DNA of 64,000 nt. It comes from Pseudomonas sp. Root562 (lineage in GTDB: Bacteria; Pseudomonadota; Gammaproteobacteria; Pseudomonadales; Pseudomonadaceae). The DNA is taken from positions 241,430 through 305,429 of the forward strand of contig NZ_LMGK01000012.1 of the NCBI RefSeq assembly GCF_001427125.1, written 5' to 3'. Both the position numbers and the translations under genes were made by a program. Positions 1 through 6,935 of the stretch are shown here, piece after piece. The stretch's first letter is position 1. Every line of letters starts with the position of its first letter. The notes beneath the pieces are model-generated. The model did no database searches. It was not told the origin of the DNA and was given only the letters and a program-made list of their open reading frames with translations.

Positions 1-479
1 AGCAGGCGATTGATGCCCTTGCGGTCAACCCGGCGCACTTCACCGGTGTGGTGATAATCGACGCCTTCCAGCACGCCGATAGGCCGTGCGGTCACCAGGT
101 TGCCGCTGGCAACCCGCAGGCGCGAGCCCTGCATCGGCGAGGATGCCATGTCCATGGACAGCCGCGCCTCGATGGCAATGCGCAACTGGCCCACCGCATC
201 GATCACGCACTCCAGCGTCGCGGCATCGGTGATGCGCATGCCGTGGTGGTAATGCGGGGTCAGGCCGCGCGCGGCGAGGCGCGCTTCGATTTGCGGACGG
301 GAGCCGTGAACCAGCACCAGTCGCACACCCAGGCTGTGCAACAGCACCAGGTCGTGGACGATATTGCCGAAGTTGGGGTGCTCGACACCGTCGCCGGGCA
401 GCATGACGACAAAGGTGCAATCGCGGTGGGCGTTGATGTAAGGCGAAGCGTGACGAAGCCAATTGACGTATTCGGGCAT
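1..479 (-). CDS. argA: N-acetylglutamate synthase ArgA, N-terminal part (cut by window edge)
   Basis: First enzyme of arginine synthesis, acetylating glutamate with acetyl-CoA in the cytoplasm. Only the first 159 codons are present; the gene runs off the left edge. The ATG at 479 opens with MPEYVNWLRHASPYINAHRD, the start I know from pseudomonad ArgA, and the visible part is the amino-acid-kinase-like regulatory domain (LVLVHGSRPQIEARL about residues 55-70). The catalytic acetyltransferase domain would lie outside the window. argE lies upstream on the same strand, so the two arginine genes are co-oriented, separated by about 230 bases carrying a REPIN. The other reading frames here are shadows. 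Confidence 0.95.
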   Translation of the reverse strand, partial: MPEYVNWLRHASPYINAHRDCTFVVMLPGDGVEHPNFGNIVHDLVLLHSLGVRLVLVHGSRPQIEARLAARGLTPHYHHGMRITDAATLECVIDAVGQLRIAIEARLSMDMASSPMQGSRLRVASGNLVTARPIGVLEGVDYHHTGEVRRVDRKGINRL

Positions 480-624
480 GAACCTGGGCCTGTAATAAAT
501 AGCAGCCGAAAAAAGGGCGAAACAGAAAACGCACAGCGGGCTGATGGTTATCGTCGGAACAGGCTTGGCGACACGCGCGCTCTCCTCATGAATACGGGTT
601 GGGATACCGGCAATTTATACATGA

Positions 625-720
625 AACCTGTAGGAGCCGGCTTGCTGGCGATACAAGCGCTGCGATTCTTCAGATGAACCGCGTCATCGTTTATCGCCAG
701 CAAGCCGGCTCCTACAGGTT
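625..720. repeat. REPIN: two REP units in perfect inverted orientation
   Basis: The 28-base arms at 625-652 and 693-720 are perfect reverse complements, built on the core TGTAGGAGCCGGCTTGCTGG, with a 40-base loop. The right arm contains the stop codon of argE. A paired arrangement of this kind is a REPIN, a non-autonomous element mobilised by RAYT transposases in pseudomonads; no RAYT gene is present in this window. Confidence 0.9.
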
Positions 721-1878
721 GTGTTTCGTTTGGGCCGGAGTCAGGCAGTAATGTTCAATCAACTGACGTAATAGATGCACCGTAGGCTGCAAACGTGACA
801 TTTCAAGGTATTCCCCCGGCTGGTGGGCGCAGGCGATATCGCCCGGGCCGAGTACCAGTGTCTCGCAGCCAAGGTGCTGAAGATAAGGCGCTTCTGTGCC
901 GAACGCCACTGCTTCGGCGCCATGGCCGGTGAGCTTTTCGGCAATGCGCACCAATTCGGCATCTTCAGCCTGCTCGAAAGGCGGTACTTCAGGGAACAGC
1001 GGGGCGTAATCGATTTTCACCTGATGCCGCTCGGCAATCGGGTTGAGCTTCTGCAGGATCGCCGCGCGCAGGGCTTTGGGGTCCATGCCCGGTAGCGGCC
1101 GCAGATCGAACTCCAGCGAGCATTGCCCGCAGATGCGATTGGGGTTGTCGCCGCCATGGATGCAGCCGAAATTCATCGTCGGCGTCGGCACGCTGAACTG
1201 TGGGTTGCGAAATTCACGCTGCCACGACAGGCGCAGGCCGCGCAGTTCGCCAATGGCGTCGTGCATGGCTTCGAGCGCGCTATGGCCCAGGCGCGGGTCC
1301 GAGGAATGGCCGCTTTGCCCGAGTATGTCGATGCGCTCCATCATGATGCCTTTGTGCATGCGGATCGGCTTGAGCCCGGTCGGCTCGCCGATGACCGCGG
1401 CACGCCCCAGCGGCCGCCCGGCGGCTGCCAGCGCGCGGGCGCCGGACATCGAGCTTTCTTCATCGCACGTGGCGAGGATCAGCAGCGGTTGCTTGAACGG
1501 CTGATCGAGCAACGGCTTGACGGCTTCGATGGCCAGGGCGAAAAAGCCTTTCATGTCACAACTGCCGAGCCCGACCCAACGACCATCGACTTCAGTCAGC
1601 TTCAATGGGTCGGTCTGCCACAACGCGCCATCGAACGGCACGGTGTCGCTGTGACCGGCGAGCACCAACCCACCGGGACCGGAGCCATAACTGGCCAGCA
1701 GATTGAATTTGCCCGGGCTGACCTGCTGGATATCGCAGGCGAAGCCAAGATCACCGAGCCACGCGGCCAGCAGGTCGATCACCGGGCGATTGGATTGATC
1801 GAGGCTGGCCTGGGTGCAACTGACGGACGGTGCAGCAATCAGCGCAGCGAATTGATCTTTCATGGACGGCAAAGGCAT
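712..1878 (-). CDS. argE: Acetylornithine deacetylase ArgE (M20 metallopeptidase family)
   Basis: Hydrolyses N-acetylornithine to ornithine in arginine synthesis; cytoplasmic. About 388 residues, normal for the family. Metal-ligand motifs of M20 enzymes are visible: AGHSDTVPFDG (His76, Asp78), GSCDMKGF (Asp108), the catalytic CDEESS (Glu140/141), GEPTGL and a late AFGTEAPY plus ACAHQPGEY. I chose the ATG at 1878 (MPLPSMKDQF), four codons inside the longest frame, because family members start there. The last codons CTG TAG fall inside the flanking REP element, so the final residues come from repeat sequence. argA follows downstream on the same strand. Confidence 0.93.
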   Translation of the reverse strand: MPLPSMKDQFAALIAAPSVSCTQASLDQSNRPVIDLLAAWLGDLGFACDIQQVSPGKFNLLASYGSGPGGLVLAGHSDTVPFDGALWQTDPLKLTEVDGRWVGLGSCDMKGFFALAIEAVKPLLDQPFKQPLLILATCDEESSMSGARALAAAGRPLGRAAVIGEPTGLKPIRMHKGIMMERIDILGQSGHSSDPRLGHSALEAMHDAIGELRGLRLSWQREFRNPQFSVPTPTMNFGCIHGGDNPNRICGQCSLEFDLRPLPGMDPKALRAAILQKLNPIAERHQVKIDYAPLFPEVPPFEQAEDAELVRIAEKLTGHGAEAVAFGTEAPYLQHLGCETLVLGPGDIACAHQPGEYLEMSRLQPTVHLLRQLIEHYCLTPAQTKHNL

Positions 1879-1951
1879 CGCTGACTCCAACTCGCAAATT
1901 GAAGACCATCATAGAACCATCCGGCGACAGGAATAAACCGTCGCACGGCGG

Positions 1952-2025
1952 GTAGGGTCTGTTGGCGCTTGGTGACGAGCCAAGGGAGGGCCGTCGCGGC
2001 CGTCACCAAGCGTCAACAGACCCTA
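1952..2025. repeat. Long inverted repeat between argE and the CYTH gene
   Basis: Arms of 25 bases at 1952-1976 and 2001-2025 pair with a single mismatch (a G-T pair as RNA) around a 24-base loop. Each arm carries TAGGGTCTGTTG on its outer side and GCTTGGTGACG on the inner side. The sequence is unlike the REP elements elsewhere in the window. It sits in the divergent gap between argE and the CYTH-CHAD gene, so it could be an operator, a leader hairpin or a separate repeat family. Confidence 0.75.
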
Positions 2026-2107
2026 TCTTGGTCGAGTCCTGTACACTGCACGACCTTGGCAGCCACCTATTCCCCCGGCTGCGCTCCCGATCCTGGATTT
2101 TCCGGCC

Positions 2108-3478
2108 ATGCAGAAAGAAACCGAAATCAAACTCCGCGTCAGCCGCGAAACCCTCGCCGCCCTGCGCGAGCACCCTCTTCTTAAAAAACGCAACAAAAGT
2201 GGCTGGGAACGCCGTGAGTTGATGAATCAATACTTCGACACCCCGGAGCGCGATCTGGCCCGGGCCAAAGTCGCCCTGCGCCTGCGCAAGGATGGCGAAG
2301 AAGTGATCCAGACCCTCAAAACCCGCGGCCAAAGCATTGCCGGTCTGTCCGAGCGTAACGAGTACGACTGGAACCTGCCCAAAGCCAAGCTCGACCTGAA
2401 GAAACTCGACGGCGAATGCTGGCCCGAGGAACTGGCCGAACTGGACAAGAAAACCCTGAAGCCGATCTTCACCACCGACTTCGTCCGCGAACGTGCAGAA
2501 ATCGCCTGGGGCCGTGGCAAGACCAAAGTGGTTATCGAAGCCGCTCTGGATCTGGGCCACGTCGTGGTCGGCAAACAGAAAGAAGAAATCTGCGAGCTGG
2601 AACTGGAACTGCGCGAAGGCGAGCCGGCCGCATTGCTGGAACTGGCCGCCGAGCTGGCCGAGAAACTGGCGCTGATGCCTTGCGATATCAGCAAGGCCGA
2701 GCGCGGTTATCGCCTGTACGACGCCCACAGCTATTCGCTGAGCCTGCCGGCGCCGCAGATCACCGCCGAAACCCCGCTGGACGACGCGTTCGCCGCGCTG
2801 AGCTGGCATTTGCTGGGCAGCAGCCAGCGTCTGGCCGAGCAGTATCGCTTCAACGGTCATTGGCGCCTGCTGCAGGACTGGGTCGAGTGCCTGGCTGAAA
2901 TGCGCGCGCTGATCAGCAGCCTCGGGCAAGCCGCCCCGCGTCAGTCGACCCACGACCTGCGCGTCGCGCTCGATGCCTTGCTGGAAGACTGGCGTCCGCT
3001 GGTTCAAGCCGGTCTGGAGGATGAAGACGTGCGCAAAGCCGCGCCGGAGCAATTCCTCGAAGAACTGGAAGACCCGCGTTGGGGCCTGTTCTCCCTGACC
3101 ACTTCACGCTGGTTGCTGGCCCGCACCTGGACCGCCGAGCGCAACACCCGCGGCAATCGTCAGGGCGCTGCGCAATTGGGCAGCTGGTTGCCACGGTTGC
3201 TGGGCGAAGAAGCCACTTCCTTGCAATTGCAGCGTTACCAGCAACAGCCGGAAGATCTGGCTGAACAGCTGCCGCGCATCGAGCGCATCCAGGTCTGGTT
3301 GCACCATGCGCGCAACGTACTGGAGGTCCCGGAAATGGATCGCCTGTACGGCGAGCTGAACAAACTGGCGCAACTGGCCAACGAACCGACGATCACCGAT
3401 GAATTGCTCGATGCGCGCAAGCAGCAGGCGATTGCGGTTTATCAGAACCGTGCCTGGAAGATGCTCCTGCGCATGTAA
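2108..3478 (+). CDS. CYTH-CHAD domain protein, probable inorganic triphosphatase (YgiF-like)
   Basis: A 456-residue two-domain protein. The N-terminal CYTH domain (about 1-200) begins with the signature ExExK (Glu4, Glu6, Lys8 in MQKETEIKLR), the metal and phosphate-binding motif of tripolyphosphatases such as E. coli YgiF. The C-terminal part (about 215-450) is helical with conserved histidines (QSTHDLRVALD, WLHHARN), as in CHAD domains that bind polyphosphate. The likely reaction is hydrolysis of inorganic triphosphate. It stands alone between two inverted-repeat elements; ppx and ppk occur about 33 kb away but not in the same operon. Substrate is inferred from family. Confidence 0.88.
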   Translation: MQKETEIKLRVSRETLAALREHPLLKKRNKSGWERRELMNQYFDTPERDLARAKVALRLRKDGEEVIQTLKTRGQSIAGLSERNEYDWNLPKAKLDLKKLDGECWPEELAELDKKTLKPIFTTDFVRERAEIAWGRGKTKVVIEAALDLGHVVVGKQKEEICELELELREGEPAALLELAAELAEKLALMPCDISKAERGYRLYDAHSYSLSLPAPQITAETPLDDAFAALSWHLLGSSQRLAEQYRFNGHWRLLQDWVECLAEMRALISSLGQAAPRQSTHDLRVALDALLEDWRPLVQAGLEDEDVRKAAPEQFLEELEDPRWGLFSLTTSRWLLARTWTAERNTRGNRQGAAQLGSWLPRLLGEEATSLQLQRYQQQPEDLAEQLPRIERIQVWLHHARNVLEVPEMDRLYGELNKLAQLANEPTITDELLDARKQQAIAVYQNRAWKMLLRM

Positions 3479-3481
3479 CCC

Positions 3482-3589
3482 TGTGGCGAGGGAGCTTGCT
3501 CCCGCTGGAGGCCGAAGGACTCCCCATTCCGGCAAACGCCGGTTTTGGGGTCGCTTCGCAACCCAACGGGAGCAAGCTCCCTCGCCACA
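3482..3589. repeat. REPIN, GTGGCGAGGGAG subfamily
   Basis: Inverted 23-base arms at 3482-3504 and 3567-3589 share the core TGTGGCGAGGGAGCTTGCTC. The element fills the gap between the convergent CYTH-CHAD and Lrp-type genes, beginning 3 bases after one stop codon and ending 7 bases before the other. Two more copies of the same subfamily occur near 35.4 and 43.4 kb. Confidence 0.9.
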
Positions 3590-3596
3590 AAGGCAA

Positions 3597-4067
3597 TCAC
3601 CGCACCACCGGCAAACAGGTGGTCGACTTGATCTCCGATAACGCCACAACCGAGTTCACTTCCTGAATCCCCGGCACCAGCGACAGCTTCTCGAAAAAGA
3701 AGCGCTCATACGCTTCGATGTCCGCCGCGACGATCCGCAGCATGAAGTCCACAGCCCCCATCAGCACATAACACTCCAGCACCTCGGGAAAACCGCGAAT
3801 CGCCTCGGTGAATTCGGTGAAGTTCGATCGCCCGTGGGCGTTGAGTTTTACCTGGGCAAATATCTGCGTGTTCAGGCCGATTTTCTTGCGATCCAGCAAC
3901 GTCACCTGGGCACGAATGATCCCCTCGTCCTTCATACGCTGAATTCGCCGCCAACACGGTGACTGCGAGAGTCCCACCTGCTCAGCGATCTGCGCACTGG
4001 AGAGCGAAGCGTCTTCTTGCAGCAACACGAGAATCTTGCGGTCGTAGCTGTCCAACTCAACCTGCAT
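3597..4067 (-). CDS. Lrp/AsnC family transcriptional regulator
   Basis: A 156-residue DNA-binding protein with the family layout: N-terminal winged helix-turn-helix (about 5-55, with LSSAQIAEQVGLSQSPCWRR as recognition region) and a C-terminal RAM/ACT ligand domain (about 65-150, ending VNSVVALSEIKSTTCLPV). The start at 4067 (MQVELDSYDRK) has a GGGGT ribosome site just upstream; a longer frame to 4130 lacks one and adds unrelated residues. It is divergent from a small ACT-like gene, which makes that gene a plausible target. The effector is probably an amino acid but cannot be named from sequence. Confidence 0.9.
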   Translation of the reverse strand: MQVELDSYDRKILVLLQEDASLSSAQIAEQVGLSQSPCWRRIQRMKDEGIIRAQVTLLDRKKIGLNTQIFAQVKLNAHGRSNFTEFTEAIRGFPEVLECYVLMGAVDFMLRIVAADIEAYERFFFEKLSLVPGIQEVNSVVALSEIKSTTCLPVVR

Positions 4068-4193
4068 AAAAATACCCCATACCGCTTTGTAAACGAATTG
4101 ATTGATTCGACATAAGCGTCTTTCGCTCAATCATAGAGAAGAAATACCCGGCAACGGATGTAAAAATTTCTCCATGTTTTTTGGAGTCCGACC

Positions 4194-4532
4194 ATGCCGC
4201 ATCTCGAAGCCGTGAACACTTTTCCCATCCGCGCCGACGTCTGGAATGCCGGCAATGCCCACTGCCGTGTGCACTACCAATTGCTGGCCGAAGCCGAACC
4301 GGACTTGTTGTGCCGCGCACTCAACCTGTTTGCGCTGCAATGCCTCACGCCGGACCAGGTCAACGTGCAGCGCCAGCACGACCTGCTGGCCATCGAGATT
4401 GTCATGGACGGATTGAGCTGGCACCGCGCCAAGGTCATTGCACAAAAACTTCGTAACCTGATCAGCGTCTGCTCGGTTGAGTTGCGAACCGTCGATTCAG
4501 CCTGGGTTGAGCCGGCTCAGGCGACTGGCTGA
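4194..4532 (+). CDS. Small ACT-like protein divergent from an Lrp-type regulator
   Basis: A 112-residue protein that I do not recognise by name. Residues about 22-100 fit the beta-alpha-beta-beta-alpha-beta order of an ACT domain: strand HCRVHYQLLAE, helix DLLCRALNLFALQ, strands around QVNVQRQHD and LLAIEIVMDG, helix HRAKVIAQKLRNL, strand SVCSVELRTV. The pattern recalls small regulatory subunits of acetolactate synthase (IlvM type), but no catalytic partner is nearby. Its divergent position from an Lrp-type gene suggests amino-acid sensing or regulation by that protein. The ATG at 4194 follows TTTTGGAGTCCG. Function is inference only. Confidence 0.7.
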   Translation: MPHLEAVNTFPIRADVWNAGNAHCRVHYQLLAEAEPDLLCRALNLFALQCLTPDQVNVQRQHDLLAIEIVMDGLSWHRAKVIAQKLRNLISVCSVELRTVDSAWVEPAQATG

Positions 4533-4622
4533 AAAGACCGGATACGCCTTCGTCGGGTAGTGGCCCAACGGTCTGCGGAGCCGCGGCTATCCTTTGCGGA
4601 CTGTTGTCCAAAAGGAGCCCGC

Positions 4623-6407
4623 ATGTCCGTTCAACTCTCAATTCAGGACCGCTGGCTGGATCTCAATGATGTGCTGCGCGAGCTGGTCGCCCAAGGTTTT
4701 ATCAACCAGGATTCTGCCGAGCAGGCACTCAATGCCCGTCGCCGCCATGCCGCACAGGGCCAGATGCACCCGCTGGAATTCATCGCCAGCCAACAACTGG
4801 ACGACCTCAGCCGTCCGGGCAAGCATCTTGATCTGGAAAACCTGACCCTGTGGCTGTCCCAGCAGGCCGGCCAGCCTTACCTGCGTATCGACCCGTTGAA
4901 AATCAACGTCGCCGCCGTTACGCCGTTGATGTCCTACGCCTTCGCCCAGCGTCACAAGATCCTGGCGGTGGCCATCGACCGCGACGCCGTGACGGTCGCC
5001 AGCGCGCAGCCGTACGTCAACGGCTGGGAGGCCGACCTGACCCATGTACTGAAGCTGCCGATCAAACGCGTGGTGGCCAACCCCGTGGATATCCAGCGTT
5101 TCAGCGTTGAGTTCTTTCGCCTGGCCAAGTCGGTCACCGGGGCCAACAACGCCGATCAGCAGGTCAATACCCTGGGCAACTTCGAACAATTGCTCAACCT
5201 TGGCGCCAGCGACCAGGAGCCGGACGCCAACGACGCGCACATCGTCAACATCGTCGACTGGTTGTTCCAGTACGCCTTCCAGCAGCGCGCCAGCGATATC
5301 CATATCGAACCCCGGCGCGAGCAGGGCACGGTGCGTTTTCGCATCGATGGCGTGTTGCACAACGTCTACCAATTTCCTCCGCAAGTGACCATGGCCATCG
5401 TCAGTCGCCTGAAAAGCCTGGGGCGGATGAACGTTGCGGAAAAGCGCAAACCCCAGGATGGCCGGGTGAAGACCAAGACCCCGGACGGCGGGGAAGTCGA
5501 ACTGCGGCTTTCGACCCTGCCGACAGCCTTCGGCGAAAAAATGGTGATGCGGATCTTTGACCCCGAAGTGCTGCTGAAGGATTTCGACCAGCTGGGTTTT
5601 TCCGCAGACGACCTGCGCCGTTGGCAAGACATGACCCGCCAACCCAACGGCATCATTCTGGTCACCGGGCCGACCGGTTCGGGCAAGACCACCACGCTCT
5701 ACACCACGCTGAAAAAACTGGCGACGCCGGAGGTCAACCTCTGCACCATCGAAGACCCGATTGAAATGGTCGAACCGGCGTTCAACCAGATGCAGGTCCA
5801 GCACAACATCGACCTGACGTTCGCCGCCGGCGTGCGCGCGCTGATGCGGCAAGACCCGGACATCATCATGATCGGCGAGATCCGCGACCTGGAAACTGCC
5901 GAAATGGCCATTCAAGCTGCCCTCACCGGCCACTTGGTGCTGTCGACGCTGCACACCAACGATGCACCCAGCGCCATCAGCCGTTTGCTGGAACTCGGCG
6001 TGCCGCACTACCTGATCAAAGCCACGGTCCTCGGCGTCATGGCCCAGCGGTTGGTGCGGACCTTGTGCCCGCACTGCAAGGCACCACAAGCCTTGAACGA
6101 AGAGGACTGGCAAACCCTGACCCGGCCCTGGCAGGCGCCGTTGCCCGGTAACGCTCAACGCGCCATCGGTTGCCTGGAATGCCGCGACACTGGTTATCAC
6201 GGGCGAGCGGGCGTCTACGAAATCATGCAGCTCAGCGATGGCATCAAATCCCTGATCAACCCGGACACCGACTTGCTGGCGGTGCGGCGACAGGCGTTCA
6301 AGGAGGGCATGCGCAGCTTGCGATTGTCGGGGGCGCAGAAAGTGGCGGCGGGTTTGACCACCGTCGAAGAAGTCTTGCGCGTGACGCCGCAGAGCGAGCA
6401 GAAGTAG
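4623..6407 (+). CDS. Orphan GspE/PilB-type secretion ATPase
   Basis: A 594-residue cytoplasmic motor ATPase of the type II secretion/type IV pilus family. It has an N-terminal MshEN-like region (about 1-170), Walker A GPTGSGKT (349-356), the Asp box TIEDPIE, Walker B IIMIGEIRD (414-422), the His box LSTLHTNDAPSA, and a C-terminal zinc module with CPHC (482-485) and CLEC about 40 residues later. The ATG at 4623 follows AAAAGGAG; the longer frame from 4560 has no such site. No secretin, pseudopilin or inner-membrane platform gene is next to it, so its partners must be encoded elsewhere. Confidence 0.9.
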   Translation: MSVQLSIQDRWLDLNDVLRELVAQGFINQDSAEQALNARRRHAAQGQMHPLEFIASQQLDDLSRPGKHLDLENLTLWLSQQAGQPYLRIDPLKINVAAVTPLMSYAFAQRHKILAVAIDRDAVTVASAQPYVNGWEADLTHVLKLPIKRVVANPVDIQRFSVEFFRLAKSVTGANNADQQVNTLGNFEQLLNLGASDQEPDANDAHIVNIVDWLFQYAFQQRASDIHIEPRREQGTVRFRIDGVLHNVYQFPPQVTMAIVSRLKSLGRMNVAEKRKPQDGRVKTKTPDGGEVELRLSTLPTAFGEKMVMRIFDPEVLLKDFDQLGFSADDLRRWQDMTRQPNGIILVTGPTGSGKTTTLYTTLKKLATPEVNLCTIEDPIEMVEPAFNQMQVQHNIDLTFAAGVRALMRQDPDIIMIGEIRDLETAEMAIQAALTGHLVLSTLHTNDAPSAISRLLELGVPHYLIKATVLGVMAQRLVRTLCPHCKAPQALNEEDWQTLTRPWQAPLPGNAQRAIGCLECRDTGYHGRAGVYEIMQLSDGIKSLINPDTDLLAVRRQAFKEGMRSLRLSGAQKVAAGLTTVEEVLRVTPQSEQK

Positions 6408-6480
6408 GCGTGCGGTGATGGAACTGGATGGGGCGATGACGATCCAACCCCGTAGTTAAAAACCCAGTGGAGTCACCCCT

Positions 6481-6798
6481 ATGCGTTTCAAATTTGCTGT
6501 CGCCACCATCGCCCTGTTGTCCCTGCCAGTCGGTTCGGCGATGGCTGATAGCTTTTGGCGTAATGTCATTTCGTCCGGTGCGACCACCGCTTCGACCTAC
6601 CTGACCTTCAAGGATCACAAACTGATCGTCGCCGCCCAGGACGATGCCGGCAGCTTCGTTGCCAGCGACGGCGGCATCCGCGGCCCGTACCTGGAAGCGG
6701 CCATGCAGAAAGTCCGCGCCGACAATCCGGGCCTGCAGGCTACGGATATGGAACTGGCGAATGCGATTCTGGCGAAGAATGCCGTGGCTGCCGAATAA
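6481..6798 (+). CDS. DUF2388 family secreted protein
   Basis: A 105-residue protein with a clear signal peptide (MRFKFAVATIALLSLPVGSA, cleavage near AMADS). The mature part contains the DUF2388 signature SSGATTASTYLTF followed by AAQDDAGSFVASDGGIRG, a family that pseudomonads carry in several copies and whose role is unknown. It lies 73 bases downstream of the orphan secretion ATPase on the same strand and is followed by a strong terminator. A link to secretion by that ATPase is only positional. Confidence 0.85.
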   Translation: MRFKFAVATIALLSLPVGSAMADSFWRNVISSGATTASTYLTFKDHKLIVAAQDDAGSFVASDGGIRGPYLEAAMQKVRADNPGLQATDMELANAILAKNAVAAE

Positions 6799-6814
6799 GC
6801 CCGGTTGCTGAACG

Positions 6815-6846
6815 AAAAATGCCGCTCAAATGAGCGGCATTTTTTT
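6815..6846 (+). terminator. Rho-independent terminator after the DUF2388 gene
   Basis: A stem of ATGCCGCTCA with its complement TGAGCGGCAT around a two-base loop, preceded by an A-run and followed by seven T. It ends the ATPase-DUF2388 transcription unit and the flanking A-run may allow it to act on the other strand too. Confidence 0.9.
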
Positions 6847-6854
6847 GCACAAAC

Positions 6855-6922
6855 TGTAGGAGCAAGGCTTGCCCGCGATGACGATCTCAAGGTCGCTATC
6901 GCGGGCAAGCCTTACTCCTACA
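6855..6922. repeat. REPIN, GTAGGAGCAAGGCTTGCC type
   Basis: Inverted arms at 6855-6879 and 6898-6922 share TGTAGGAGCAAGGCTTGCCC, with one arm carrying a small mismatch (CCTTACTCC). The element lies between the DUF2388 terminator and the 3' end of gcvP. Confidence 0.88.
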
Positions 6923-6935
6923 GGAACGAGTACTG

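Noticed and set aside
3393..3649. Short frames over the REPIN at 3.5 kb
   Set aside because: They are frames through the repeat itself and recur at each copy of the subfamily.
4638..6200. A 520-residue minus-strand frame
   Set aside because: Antisense to the secretion ATPase; no motifs.
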